Of a stretch of DNA of 26,344 bases, positions 1 through 9,359 are shown piece after piece. The DNA is from Flavobacteriaceae bacterium UBA5544 (lineage in GTDB: Bacteria; Bacteroidota; Bacteroidia; Flavobacteriales; Flavobacteriaceae). The first letter of the stretch is position 1; each line of letters opens with the position of its first letter. The translations under genes and the position numbers were made by a program. The notes under the pieces are model-generated. The model did not search any database. It saw only the letters and a list, made by a program, of their open reading frames with translations, and was not told the DNA's origin. The stretch is taken from assembly GCA_002426755.1 (NCBI GenBank), contig DINI01000027.1:12138-38481 (forward strand). Reading direction: 5' to 3'.

Positions 1-989
1 GTTGCAATCTTAAATGCCAATGCAGCAAACGGCTCATCTACAGATGGTCTTCTTTTCTCTTCTTTTTCAGTATCAGGATTCACACCGATAATAGCCTCTT
101 TATCCAATGGAGAAGGCAAATATCTACATACGGCATCCAATAAGAACTGAACACCTTTGTTTTTGAATGAAGAACCACAAATCATAGGTATGATTGCCAT
201 ATCCATAACGGCAGCTCTCAAAGCAGCGTGGATTTCATCTTCAGTGATTGAATCTTCATCTTCCATGAATTTCTCAAGAAGATTTTCATCATAACTCGCT
301 ACTTCTTCAATCAATAAAGCTCTGAATTCTTTAGCTTCAGCTTTCAATTCTTCAGGGATTTCAACAACATCAAATGTTGCTCCTAAAGTTTCATCATGCC
401 AAATGATCGCTCTATTTTTTACTAAATCTACGACACCTTTAAAATCAATTTCATCTCCAATAGGTAATACGATAGGCACTGCATTAGAACCTAACATTTC
501 TTTTACCTGCTTGTTGACTTCCAAAAAGTTCGCACCTTGACGGTCCATTTTATTGACGAAACCAATTCTTGGCACTTTATAGTTATCAGCCAATCTCCAG
601 TTAGTTTCTGATTGTGGCTCAACACCATCAACAGCACTAAATAAGAATACCAATCCGTCCAATACACGTAACGAACGGTTTACTTCCACCGTAAAATCAA
701 CGTGACCAGGAGTATCGATAATATTAAAGTGATAACCTTTAGAATCTGGCGTTGGCTCTCCATTCAAACGAGGAAAAACCCACTCGCAAGTAGTAGCAGC
801 AGAAGTAATGGTAATACCTCTTTCTTGCTCTTGCTCCATCCAGTCCATAGTTGCTGCACCGTCGTGAACCTCACCAATTTTGTGCGATACACCAGTGTAG
901 AACAAAATACGTTCTGTAGTGGTTGTCTTTCCTGCATCAATGTGAGCAGCAATACCTATATTTCTTGTATATTTTAAATCTCTTGCCAT
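1..989 (-). CDS. fusA: Elongation factor G, N-terminal part (C-terminus beyond window)
   Basis: This is the translocation GTPase of the ribosome, read from the ATG at 989 down to the window edge, giving 329 codons of a protein normally near 700 residues. All GTPase signatures are visible in order: G1 AHIDAGKT near residue 20, the effector-loop motif RGITIT, G3 DTPGHVDF, G4 NKMD and the late G5-like CGSSFKNKG. It starts 6 bp after the rpsG stop, as third gene of the str operon rpsL-rpsG-fusA, and should be cotranscribed from the promoter in front of rpsL. The domain after the GTPase module begins just before the edge. No lesion is seen in the visible part. Recognition rests on direct translation of the minus strand and is essentially certain. 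Confidence 0.97.
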   Translation of the reverse strand, partial: MARDLKYTRNIGIAAHIDAGKTTTTERILFYTGVSHKIGEVHDGAATMDWMEQEQERGITITSAATTCEWVFPRLNGEPTPDSKGYHFNIIDTPGHVDFTVEVNRSLRVLDGLVFLFSAVDGVEPQSETNWRLADNYKVPRIGFVNKMDRQGANFLEVNKQVKEMLGSNAVPIVLPIGDEIDFKGVVDLVKNRAIIWHDETLGATFDVVEIPEELKAEAKEFRALLIEEVASYDENLLEKFMEDEDSITEDEIHAALRAAVMDMAIIPMICGSSFKNKGVQFLLDAVCRYLPSPLDKEAIIGVNPDTEKEEKRRPSVDEPFAALAFKIA

Positions 990-995
990 CTTAAA

Positions 996-1472
996 TTAAA
1001 ATCTAAAGTGTGAGAATGCTTTATTAGCTTCCGCCATTTTATGAGTATCCATACGTTTTTTAACTGCAGCACCTTCTTCTTTAGCCGCAGCCAAGATTTC
1101 AGCAGCAAGTTTTGCTGGCATGGATTTTTCGTTTCTTTTGCGTGAGTAACTGATCAACCATTTCATGGCTGTAGATACTTTACGGTCAGGACGAATTTGC
1201 ATTGGAATTTGGAATGTTGCTCCACCAACTCTACGGCTACGTACTTCTACGTGAGGCATAACGTTAGACAAAGCGTCTTTCCATGTTTCCAAAGCTGTTT
1301 TTTCTGTTTCACCTTTTTTAGCATCAACGATATCAATGGCATCGTAGAATACTTTGAACGCTACAGACTTTTTACCATCCCACATCATCATGTTAACGAA
1401 ACGAGTCACTAACTGATCGTTAAAACGTGGATCTGGCAAAAGAGGTCTTTTTTTCGCTGCTCTTTTTCTCAT
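996..1472 (-). CDS. rpsG: 30S ribosomal protein S7
   Basis: This is the primary 16S rRNA-binding protein that nucleates assembly of the 30S head. At 158 residues it has the usual bacterial length. It starts MRKRAAKKRPLLPDPRF and contains the conserved stretch around GGATFQIPMQIRPDRK, followed by the basic segment SYSRKRNEKSMPAKLAAEI. It is the middle gene of the str operon, 22 bp after rpsL and 6 bp before fusA. The C-terminus (AFSHFRF) is short, as is common in Bacteroidota, without the longer tail of some E. coli strains. Nothing is unusual about it. Confidence 0.97.
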   Translation of the reverse strand: MRKRAAKKRPLLPDPRFNDQLVTRFVNMMMWDGKKSVAFKVFYDAIDIVDAKKGETEKTALETWKDALSNVMPHVEVRSRRVGGATFQIPMQIRPDRKVSTAMKWLISYSRKRNEKSMPAKLAAEILAAAKEEGAAVKKRMDTHKMAEANKAFSHFRF

Positions 1473-1494
1473 GTCTTCTTCTTAAAGTTTTTAA

Positions 1495-1869
1495 TTACTT
1501 TTTGGGGCGTTTTGCACCATATTTAGATCTACGTTGTGTTCTACCTGCAACACCTGCTGTGTCCAAGGCACCACGAACGATGTGATATCTAACTCCTGGC
1601 AAATCTTTTACCCTTCCACCTCTAACCAATACTATCGAGTGCTCTTGTAGATTGTGACCTTCACCTGGGATATAAGCGTTCACTTCATTACCATTTGTCA
1701 ACCTTACCCTTGCAACTTTACGCATTGCAGAGTTAGGTTTTTTAGGCGTAGTAGTGTAAACACGCGTACAAACCCCACGTCTTTGTGGACACGAATCTAA
1801 AGCAACCGATTTACTCTTCTTGGTTATTTTGGTTCTTCCTATTCGTACTAATTGTGAAATTGTTGGCAT
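1495..1869 (-). CDS. rpsL: 30S ribosomal protein S12
   Basis: This is the decoding-site protein of the small subunit, 124 residues and collinear with E. coli S12 over its whole length. The two loops that contact the decoding centre are intact: TTPKKPNSA, with lysine at position 43, and GGRVKDLPG, with lysine at position 88, counting Met as 1. Mutations at these lysines are the classical streptomycin-resistance changes, so the sequence shows the sensitive state at both sites. It is the first gene of the str operon. A strong promoter lies upstream at 1914-1944 (minus), predicting a leader of roughly 35-40 nt. Confidence 0.98.
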   Translation of the reverse strand: MPTISQLVRIGRTKITKKSKSVALDSCPQRRGVCTRVYTTTPKKPNSAMRKVARVRLTNGNEVNAYIPGEGHNLQEHSIVLVRGGRVKDLPGVRYHIVRGALDTAGVAGRTQRRSKYGAKRPKK

Positions 1870-1913
1870 ATATTTCTATATAATTTTGTTTAAATCCTCA
1901 ATTTAGAGGGCTG

Positions 1914-1944
1914 CAAAGGTAGAAATTAATTTCAGTTTTTCAAA
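1914..1944 (-). promoter_or_regulatory. Bacteroidota-type promoter of the str operon
   Basis: Read on the minus strand, TTTG (1941-1944) is followed after exactly 19 bp by TACCTTTG (1914-1921). This matches the Bacteroidota housekeeping promoter (-33 TTTG, 19-21 bp, -7 TAnnTTTG). Transcription should start a few bases further left, near 1907-1909. A small 4-bp stem (CCTC/GAGG, 1896-1909) lies at the predicted 5' end. The start site itself is inferred. Confidence 0.8.
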
Positions 1945-2017
1945 TGGAAAATGATTAATTTTCAAAAGTTTATTTATTTATTTAACATTGAGCATATTTT
2001 TAGAGCTTTATTTCCGT

Positions 2018-2025
2018 TAGATTTG
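2018..2025 (+). promoter_or_regulatory. Possible -7 element of the Omp85-like gene
   Basis: TAGATTTG fits the TAnnTTTG -7 consensus and lies 17 bp before the ATG at 2043, so the leader would be only about 12 nt. No TTG sits at the expected 19-21 bp upstream; the nearest (1988-1990) is 27 bp away. This is only half a promoter and is given low weight. Confidence 0.35.
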
Positions 2026-2042
2026 AAAGCGAAAAACCCTTT

Positions 2043-3734
2043 ATGGATTTGAAATCAATCATTTTATGCCTGTTTTTAGGATGGATATTCACACCTGCTA
2101 TTCATTCACAGTCATTGCTTCTTTCCGCCAAAGGAAATTCAGAAAAGGAAACGCAAATTATCGATTCACTTTATTACAGGAAAACATTCAACGACTTCTC
2201 ATCACTTCAACAAGAGACTCTTTTTATAAAATCCCAATTGAACAATTTAGGTTATATAGAAAGTGAATTGATTGAATTGAAGAAGCAAAATGATATTTCT
2301 TATCTGGCTCGTTATCACTTAAAAAATCGTTACAAAACAATTCGGTTATATTTTGATGACTCCATTAATCGTAACATTCTAAAATTGGTTTCCACAAATG
2401 TTGAAGAAGATTATGTCGATATCGCTATTAGCAACCTCGAAGAAACCCTTAAACTTTTAAACTCTGAAATTTCAAACCAACATGACCCTTTTTCAACTCT
2501 ACAATTAATCAATATAAAAAAACAAAATGAGGATTACTTATATGCGGATTTAATCATTTCAAAAAAAACTCAAAAAAGAACAATTGATTCCATCATTATA
2601 AAAGGATATGATAAATTCTCGAAGTCATATGTTAAACGCTATTTAAAAATCAAACAAAAGCAACCTTTCAATTTAAAAACAATCAAGGAAAATATGTCCG
2701 AACTCGACAATTTGGTTTTTGCAGATCAAATAAAGGAGCCTGAAGTATTGTTCACTAAAGATTCTACCTTATTATATATCTATCTAGAAAAACAGAAAAG
2801 CAATGCATTTGATGGTTTTTTGGGGTTTGGTACAAATGCTGAAAGCGGCAAAATTGAGTTAAATGGTTACCTGAACTTAAATTTGGTCAATAATTTGAAT
2901 TATGGTGAATCATTCAGGCTCATTTATAAGAGTGATGAAAGTGAACAGAAAACTTTTGAAGTTAAGGCCAGATTACCATATTTGTTTGGCTCACCTTTAG
3001 GAGCAGAGTTGGGCCTAAACATTTTCAAAAAGGATTCTACTTTTGTAACCGTTTCACAATCGGCAAAACTTCAGTATCAAGTAAATCCCAAAAATTTAAT
3101 TTCTGCCGGAATTGAATCTACGACTTCAACCAATTTGCTTGACAACCCTTCTCTATTTGTTGATGATTACAAATCAGTCTTTTATACACTCAACTATTTA
3201 TATACAAAACATCAGCGATATGATCTTTTATTTCCAGTTAATTTTCAATTAGACATTTCAGTAGCATTTGGAAACAGGGCCTTCGAAGGTTCAAGTCAAT
3301 CTCAAGAAAGGCTGGCCTTGGATTCCTATAAGATTTTCAATTTGAACGCCAAAAACAGTTTTTTTATCAGATTGACCGGTGGCATTTTGAATTCGGATAG
3401 TTACTTTGAGAATGAACTTATTCGCTTTGGGGGTATAAATTCCATAAGGGGCTTTGAAGAAAACAGTCTCATCGCCAATCTTGTTTCTGTTGTTAATACT
3501 GAATATCGCTACAAAGTCAACAACAGTCTTTATGTCCACTCCGTTTTAGATGCATCATATTTTGAAAACGAACTTCTCAACACGAAAGCAAAGCTATTTG
3601 GGTTCGGTTTTGGTTTTGGATTATTAACTAAAGCAGGTTTGTTTAAATTTAATTATTCCAACGGAAAAACAGAGAATCAATCTTTTAAACTATCGGATTC
3701 AAAGATTCATTTAAGTCTGACAGCCAGTTTTTAA
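2043..3734 (+). CDS. Omp85/BamA-TamA-like outer membrane barrel protein
   Basis: The 563-residue protein has an N-terminal signal peptide (about residues 1-22, ending near HSQS). A POTRA-like segment at about 180-250 includes IDSIIIKGYDKFSKSYVKRY. A C-terminal beta-barrel of alternating hydrophobic strands ends in phenylalanine, as outer membrane proteins do. The Omp85 loop-6 signature is present as GGINSIRGFEE, with the R-G-F at residues 469-471. Family knowledge suggests insertion or export of proteins or lipids at the outer membrane. It is much shorter than BamA (five POTRA domains) and closer in size to the short accessory Omp85 proteins, so the cargo cannot be named. It is transcribed divergently from rpsL and appears monocistronic. 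The residues between the signal peptide and the visible POTRA may hold a degenerate second POTRA. Confidence 0.85.
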   Translation: MDLKSIILCLFLGWIFTPAIHSQSLLLSAKGNSEKETQIIDSLYYRKTFNDFSSLQQETLFIKSQLNNLGYIESELIELKKQNDISYLARYHLKNRYKTIRLYFDDSINRNILKLVSTNVEEDYVDIAISNLEETLKLLNSEISNQHDPFSTLQLINIKKQNEDYLYADLIISKKTQKRTIDSIIIKGYDKFSKSYVKRYLKIKQKQPFNLKTIKENMSELDNLVFADQIKEPEVLFTKDSTLLYIYLEKQKSNAFDGFLGFGTNAESGKIELNGYLNLNLVNNLNYGESFRLIYKSDESEQKTFEVKARLPYLFGSPLGAELGLNIFKKDSTFVTVSQSAKLQYQVNPKNLISAGIESTTSTNLLDNPSLFVDDYKSVFYTLNYLYTKHQRYDLLFPVNFQLDISVAFGNRAFEGSSQSQERLALDSYKIFNLNAKNSFFIRLTGGILNSDSYFENELIRFGGINSIRGFEENSLIANLVSVVNTEYRYKVNNSLYVHSVLDASYFENELLNTKAKLFGFGFGFGLLTKAGLFKFNYSNGKTENQSFKLSDSKIHLSLTASF

Positions 3735-3836
3735 ACAAAAAAAAAGCCGGGAGTTTTAAAATTTTAAGCAAATATTATTGTTTTATTAACTTTTTATTAG
3801 GACTTTTGATGCAGGCTAATTCAAATTAATTTAAAT

Positions 3837-6800
3837 ATGAAAACAAAGTTTAGTGGAATTTTAACGCTATTACTAGCGTTTGTTGTGCAATTAACGTTCG
3901 CACAAGAAAAAACAATTTCAGGGACAGTGTCAGATATATCTGGCTTACCGGTTCCTGGAGTTAACATTTTAGTAAAAGGTACAACAACTGGAACTCAAAC
4001 AGATTTTGATGGGAACTATTCCCTTAAAGCAAAATCTGGAGACGTGTTATCTTTTTCTTATTTAGGTCTAAAAACCAAAGAAGTAACCGTAGGAGCTTCT
4101 AGCACTGTCAATGTGACAATGGAAGAAGATACTGCAGTACTCGATGAGGTTGTTGTGACAGCATTAGGAATAAAAAGAGAAGAAAAAGCACTCGGTTATT
4201 CGGTACAGAATGTTGCTGGCGAAGGTCTTTCCGAAGCTAGAGAAAGTAATTTAGTGAACGCCTTAAGTGGTAAAGCCGCTGGTGTTCAGGTTACTAACAG
4301 TTCTGGTAGTGTTGGTTCTTCATCAAGAATCGTTTTAAGGGGTAACTCCTCTATTACAGGTAACAACGAACCGTTGTTTGTTGTGGATGGTGTGCCAATC
4401 GATAATACTAGCTACGGTAATGCTGGTGATGGTGGTGGTAGAGACTTGCCAAATGGTGCTGCAAGCATCAATCCTGACGATATTGAATCTGTTTCTGTTC
4501 TTAAAGGTCCAAATGCAGCCGCATTGTATGGTTTAAGAGCTGGTAACGGGGTTATTGTTATTACAACAAAATCAGGTAAAGGTAAAGGTGGAAAAAAATT
4601 CAGTGTTGCTATTAACAACAATGTGACCTTCTCAAATCCTTTAATATTAGCAGATTACCAAAATTCTTATGGTCAAGGTGCTGATCCAAATTATTTTGAA
4701 TTCGTAGATGGTTCTGGTGGTGGTATCAACGATGGTGTTGATGAAAGCTGGGGACCACCTTTAGACGTTGGTTTAGAATTCATTCAATGGAATTCCCAAT
4801 TAAATGGAGGTGTGCCATTACCATGGGTATCACATCCAGATAACGTAAGAGATTTCTTAAGAACAGGTATTACTACTTCCAACAACATCTCATTATCTTC
4901 AGCTTCTGATACAGGCTCAATGAGATTATCTTTAGGAAACAACCTACAGACTGGTATGGTTCCTTTTACAGAATTTAATACACATACTGTTGGTTTTTCT
5001 GGCAATATGGATTTAGGTACTAAATTACATGCTGGTGTATCTCTTAATTATATCAACGATAATAGTGATCAAGTACCATCTAGTGGTTATAGTGCTGAAA
5101 ACCCATTCTTACAGTTTATTTGGTCAGCACGTAACGTGAATTTTCCGGATTTAGCGGATTGGAGAAATTTGCCATTGGCAGATCCAAACACAGCAGCTGC
5201 CGGAACACCGTTAAACTGGAATACCAATTTTGAAAACAACCCATATTGGGCATTGGAAACCAATAGAAATACTTACAAGAGAGATCGTATCATTGGGAAT
5301 GTTAATTTATCCTATGATTTCAACGATTGGTTGAGTCTAACTACTAAACTTGGCTTAGACCACTATTCTCAATTGGAAACTACAAGAAGAGCTATTGGAA
5401 CCAATGAATCAGCAAATGGTTTTTATCAAGAAGTAACAAGACGTTTTTCTGGTTTGACAACAGATGTTTTATTGTCTGTTAACAAAGATATCAATGATGA
5501 CTTTTCATTTAGTTTGAGTGTTGGTGCAAGTGGTTACAAACAAAAATATAATTTATTGTTTGGTACAGCCAATCAATTGGAATTACCTGATTTTTATAGT
5601 CTTTCTAACATCAAATCTGGTGTAACCCCGGTTTTTGGTAATACTTACCAAGAATCTAGAATTAATAGTGCATTGGCTTTTGGACAGATTGCATTTAGAA
5701 ATTATTTGTTTGTTGATTTTACTGCCAGAAATGACTGGGCCAGTGTTTTACCAGCTGCAAATAATTCATTCTTCTACCCATCGGTTTCTGCTTCAGCAGT
5801 TGTTTCGGACATGTTCCCTGATATCAAAGGCAAAATCGATTTCTTAAAAATAAGAGGTAGCTGGTCTAAAGTAGGAAGTATTGGTGCACTAGGACCATAC
5901 AACTTAAATCAAACATTTGGTTTGGTAAATAATGCCTATGGAAACCAAGCGTTTACTCCAGCAACGTTATATAACCCTAACTTAAAAGCAGAAACCGTAA
6001 CAGGTATTGAAGCTGGTTTGGATTTAAAAATGTTCAACAACCGTTTGAGATTGAGCGCAACTTATTATAACCAAAAAAGTGAGGATTTGTTAGTTCCTAT
6101 TCAAGTTTCTGCATCCACTGGTAACACAAGTGTTTGGGACAATATCGCAGATATGGAAAATAAAGGATATGAGATTCAGTTAGGCGTTACAGTTTTAGAA
6201 GCAAAAGATTTCAGTTTTGATGTAGACATCAACTTTGCTCAAAACGAAAACACAGTGACATCTCTTGGTGAATTGGATACCTATATTTTAGGTGGTCAAT
6301 GGGGAATGAGACTTGAAGCTCAACCAGGTCAACCTTACGGTGTGATTGTTGGTAGAGGCTTTGAAAGATCTCCTGATGGACAAGTAATTTATGAAAATGG
6401 ATTGCCGGTGATTGATAACACTTATAAAAATCTAGGAAATATCGCTCCAGATTGGACAGGTGGTCTTAGCTTTGATGTAAGATATAAAGGATTTAGCCTT
6501 AACACATTAGTAGATGCAAAAATAGGTGGTGATATCCACAGTATGTCGTACTCTTGGGGTAGATATGCCGGTACATTGAGTGAATCACTTTATGGTAGAG
6601 AAACTGGTATTGTTGGAAATGGTGTAATGTCTGATGGCAACGGCGGTTATGTACCTAACAATGTTGTTGTTCCTGGAAAATTATTCAACCAAAATTCTTA
6701 CAGCAATGATGTTGAAGAGAGCGCTATTTTTGATGCATCTTATGTAAAATTGAGAGCTATTTCTTTAGGTTATTCATTCCCTCAAAAATGGTTAGAGAAC

Positions 6801-6980
6801 ACGTTTATTTCAGATGTTAAATTATCAGTCGTTGGAAGAAACCTTGCTATTTTGTACAAAGTTGTTCCTCATATTGATCCAGAAAGTGCTTTTAGTAGTG
6901 CTAACGGAAACCAAGGACAAGAGTTTGGTCAATTGCCTTCAGCAAGATCTATCGGTTTTAATTTGAATTTAAAATTTTAA
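3837..6980 (+). CDS. SusC/RagA family TonB-dependent outer membrane transporter
   Basis: The 1047-residue outer membrane transporter imports oligomeric nutrients using TonB energy. A signal peptide covers residues 1-22 (cut before QEKTISG). A carboxypeptidase-D-like regulatory domain follows (about 24-98: SGTVSDISGLPVPGVNI ... FSYLGLKTKEV). Next come the TonB-box/SusC signature LDEVVVTALGIKREEKALGY (about 102-121) and the plug domain with DDIESVSVLKGPNAAALYG (about 214-232), then the long barrel ending in a terminal Phe (FNLNLKF). It starts an operon with the SusD-like gene 12 bp downstream. The 102-bp upstream region is AT-rich, with a TTG at 3778-3780 but no clean TAnnTTTG element, so its promoter is not assigned. 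No frameshift is seen. The class is certain; the substrate is unknown. Confidence 0.95.
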   Translation: MKTKFSGILTLLLAFVVQLTFAQEKTISGTVSDISGLPVPGVNILVKGTTTGTQTDFDGNYSLKAKSGDVLSFSYLGLKTKEVTVGASSTVNVTMEEDTAVLDEVVVTALGIKREEKALGYSVQNVAGEGLSEARESNLVNALSGKAAGVQVTNSSGSVGSSSRIVLRGNSSITGNNEPLFVVDGVPIDNTSYGNAGDGGGRDLPNGAASINPDDIESVSVLKGPNAAALYGLRAGNGVIVITTKSGKGKGGKKFSVAINNNVTFSNPLILADYQNSYGQGADPNYFEFVDGSGGGINDGVDESWGPPLDVGLEFIQWNSQLNGGVPLPWVSHPDNVRDFLRTGITTSNNISLSSASDTGSMRLSLGNNLQTGMVPFTEFNTHTVGFSGNMDLGTKLHAGVSLNYINDNSDQVPSSGYSAENPFLQFIWSARNVNFPDLADWRNLPLADPNTAAAGTPLNWNTNFENNPYWALETNRNTYKRDRIIGNVNLSYDFNDWLSLTTKLGLDHYSQLETTRRAIGTNESANGFYQEVTRRFSGLTTDVLLSVNKDINDDFSFSLSVGASGYKQKYNLLFGTANQLELPDFYSLSNIKSGVTPVFGNTYQESRINSALAFGQIAFRNYLFVDFTARNDWASVLPAANNSFFYPSVSASAVVSDMFPDIKGKIDFLKIRGSWSKVGSIGALGPYNLNQTFGLVNNAYGNQAFTPATLYNPNLKAETVTGIEAGLDLKMFNNRLRLSATYYNQKSEDLLVPIQVSASTGNTSVWDNIADMENKGYEIQLGVTVLEAKDFSFDVDINFAQNENTVTSLGELDTYILGGQWGMRLEAQPGQPYGVIVGRGFERSPDGQVIYENGLPVIDNTYKNLGNIAPDWTGGLSFDVRYKGFSLNTLVDAKIGGDIHSMSYSWGRYAGTLSESLYGRETGIVGNGVMSDGNGGYVPNNVVVPGKLFNQNSYSNDVEESAIFDASYVKLRAISLGYSFPQKWLENTFISDVKLSVVGRNLAILYKVVPHIDPESAFSSANGNQGQEFGQLPSARSIGFNLNLKF

Positions 6981-6992
6981 AAAATAGTTATT

Positions 6993-8414
6993 ATGAAAAA
7001 CATAAAATATACGCTATTAGCAGTTTTAGCCTTAATCGCAGTAAGTTGCGATAAGGATTTTGAAACCGTTAATACAGACCCTAATAATCCAACAGTCATT
7101 CCGGCTCACTTGTTATTAGGTAATATCATCAGAACAAACCAGAATACTATTTATGGAATGCAACAAGGTGGTGATATGGGTATGTGCTGGGGACAGCATG
7201 TGTCAAAAGTTCAGTACAACTCCGAAGCGAGATACATTCCTAGAAGAGGTGCAATTGACGGAATTTGGGACAATCTTTATTCTGCAGTCATTTCTGATGC
7301 AAAGTCCATGTATGATTTGGCGGACGCAGAAGGTAATGACAATCTTAAAGGCGCTTCTTTGGTATTAAGAGCAAATGCTTACCAATTATTGGTAGATCTT
7401 TATGGCCCTGTTCCATTTTCACAAGCAATCAATCCAACAATCACAAAACCAGCTTATGACAGTGGGGAAGATGTGTATGCTGGAATTTTAGAAATGCTTG
7501 ATGAAGCTGTTGGATTATTCTCTCCAAATGGTGGTGAGATCCCAGCTAGTTCAGATTTGCTTTACGGTGGTGATTCTTCAAAATGGAAAAAGTTTGCAAA
7601 CTCTTTGAAATTTAAAGTGCTTATGCGTTCTGGAAATACTTCCGGTCTCCAAGCTTTGGCTAGTGGTGGTGGTATGTTTGCCTCCAACGATGATAGTGCG
7701 CAATTGGCATATACTTCAAACGATCCCGATGCGAATCCAATTTATGAAACCATTGTATTCAGCACACGTTCGGAATACAAAGTAAGTGAGCCATTAGTGG
7801 AAACTTTAAGATCGCTTAATGACCCTAGACTTGAAGTATATGCGAGTCCAAATGCATCTGGTGTTTATTTAGGAAAACCAGCAGGGTATATCGATTTACC
7901 AAATGATGCTTTAGGGTTCACTTATGCTAATATCTCTCCTTTGGGTGATAAATATTTAGACCCGACATTACCAGGTGTTTTTATGTCTTATGCCCAATTG
8001 CAGTTCTTATTGGCAGAAGCAGCAAATGAAGGTATGATTAGTGGTGGTGTGGCATCAGCTTTGGGTTATTATGAAGAAGGTATTAGAGCGAGTTTTGCGT
8101 TCAATGGCTTGGATGCGACTGGATATCTAGCACAACCAAATTTGACCTTTACTACTCAAGCAGATGCAAGACAAAAAATCGCCACCCAAGAATGGTTGGC
8201 ACTTTATGGTCAAGGTTTTGAGACTTGGATTGAATGGAGACGTACTGGATTTCCAGTATTGATGCCTGCATTTGAAGGTGATATTGATGAAATACCATCT
8301 CGTTTGTATTATCCAACTACTGAAACTTCCCTTAACGGGGCTAACTACGATGCAGCAGTTTCAACATTGAATAATGGAGATGAATTAACGTCAAAAGTTT
8401 TTTGGGACAATTAA
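6993..8414 (+). CDS. SusD/RagB family surface lipoprotein
   Basis: The 473-residue lipoprotein is the lid and substrate-binding partner of the SusC transporter encoded just upstream. The signal peptide ends in a lipobox with the lipidated cysteine at residue 19 (ALIAVSC). DKDFE follows, an acidic stretch that fits the Bacteroidota surface-export signal for lipoproteins. The motif NTDPNNPT at about 27-34 and the helical TPR-like segments (VLRANAYQLLVDLYGPVPFSQA; AQLQFLLAEAANEG) are typical of the SusD-like_2 subfamily. The ending NGGDELT-type tail with SKVFWDN is complete. As with SusC, family membership is clear while the ligand (glycan or peptide) cannot be read from sequence. Confidence 0.93.
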   Translation: MKNIKYTLLAVLALIAVSCDKDFETVNTDPNNPTVIPAHLLLGNIIRTNQNTIYGMQQGGDMGMCWGQHVSKVQYNSEARYIPRRGAIDGIWDNLYSAVISDAKSMYDLADAEGNDNLKGASLVLRANAYQLLVDLYGPVPFSQAINPTITKPAYDSGEDVYAGILEMLDEAVGLFSPNGGEIPASSDLLYGGDSSKWKKFANSLKFKVLMRSGNTSGLQALASGGGMFASNDDSAQLAYTSNDPDANPIYETIVFSTRSEYKVSEPLVETLRSLNDPRLEVYASPNASGVYLGKPAGYIDLPNDALGFTYANISPLGDKYLDPTLPGVFMSYAQLQFLLAEAANEGMISGGVASALGYYEEGIRASFAFNGLDATGYLAQPNLTFTTQADARQKIATQEWLALYGQGFETWIEWRRTGFPVLMPAFEGDIDEIPSRLYYPTTETSLNGANYDAAVSTLNNGDELTSKVFWDN

Positions 8415-8429
8415 AATAAAAAAGCAATT

Positions 8430-9359
8430 ATGAAAAAAATAAAAATATTAGCATTTCTAATGCTCGGACTTTTAACCGTTACATCATGTATTGATGACGA
8501 TAACGATGAATTGTCAGGAAATCAAAATGTAGGTGGTCTAGTAACTCCTGCCAACGCAGCCATTGGATATGTTGTTGGTAATGATGCAACTTACACCGCT
8601 ACCGGAACTATATATCAAGGAAATGTAGCTACTACTTCAGTCGCAGTATATAAATCATTCACAAGTTCTGCCACTGGGTCAACCAGTAATGAAGTGTTGA
8701 TGACAACCATTCCAATTTCTGATACCTCTGTTGGGACCACCGCAACTTTTAGTTTTTCATTTACATATGAAGATTTAATTGCGGGTTTAACCCTTGATGG
8801 CGCTCCTATTTCTCCAGTTGATTCTGACTTAACCATTGGCGACTTTTGGACCTTAAGATATGCTTCAACTACCACAGCTGGTGCTGAACATTTCAATCGT
8901 AGCACTACTAAAGTTTCTGTAGGAACACGTTTTGCAGGTAACTATAGTACAGTAACAGCTGAATATTATAGATTGGGTGTGTTGACTTACACGACAGGGG
9001 ATTGGCCAGATGTAACTTTAATCGAATCTGTTGATGCAACCACTTACAGAGTTGTTGAATATTTTGGAGCAGAAGCATTTTCAGGTAATGAATGGTACTT
9101 TCAAATTGATGAAAATGATGTAATATCCTATCCTTTAACAACACCGAGCGGTGATCCTCAAAATGGGAATGGACAACCTTTCATCTCATGTGCAACAGAT
9201 GCAGCATTGATGCCTCCTGTGCCTTGTGGAGCAAGTACCAACAAAGTAATAAGAGATGATGTGAACGGTGAAGATCAACTTATTATGTCTTTTGGATATA
9301 ATACGCCAGGTTCAGGCCCAAGGGTATTCTATCAAGTATTGCAAAAAATTGTTGAATAA
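8430..9359 (+). CDS. Surface lipoprotein of a SusCD operon, function unknown
   Basis: The 309-residue lipoprotein has its lipobox cysteine at residue 20 (LLTVTSC), followed by IDDDNDE, a strongly acidic surface-export signal. It starts 15 bp after the SusD stop, and its own stop overlaps the next ATG by one base (TAATG), so it is the third gene of the same operon. The mature part is Thr/Ser-rich and beta-rich, with a distinctive central stretch RFAGNYSTVTAEYYRLGV (about 169-186). The position suggests a surface ligand-binding accessory protein in the uptake complex. No catalytic motif of a known hydrolase was recognised. The function is inferred from context only. Confidence 0.85.
   Translation: MKKIKILAFLMLGLLTVTSCIDDDNDELSGNQNVGGLVTPANAAIGYVVGNDATYTATGTIYQGNVATTSVAVYKSFTSSATGSTSNEVLMTTIPISDTSVGTTATFSFSFTYEDLIAGLTLDGAPISPVDSDLTIGDFWTLRYASTTTAGAEHFNRSTTKVSVGTRFAGNYSTVTAEYYRLGVLTYTTGDWPDVTLIESVDATTYRVVEYFGAEAFSGNEWYFQIDENDVISYPLTTPSGDPQNGNGQPFISCATDAALMPPVPCGASTNKVIRDDVNGEDQLIMSFGYNTPGSGPRVFYQVLQKIVE

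Noticed and set aside
702..977. Plus-strand ORF opposite fusA
   Set aside because: It is the complement of a highly conserved GTPase domain and has no protein-like features; antisense shadow.
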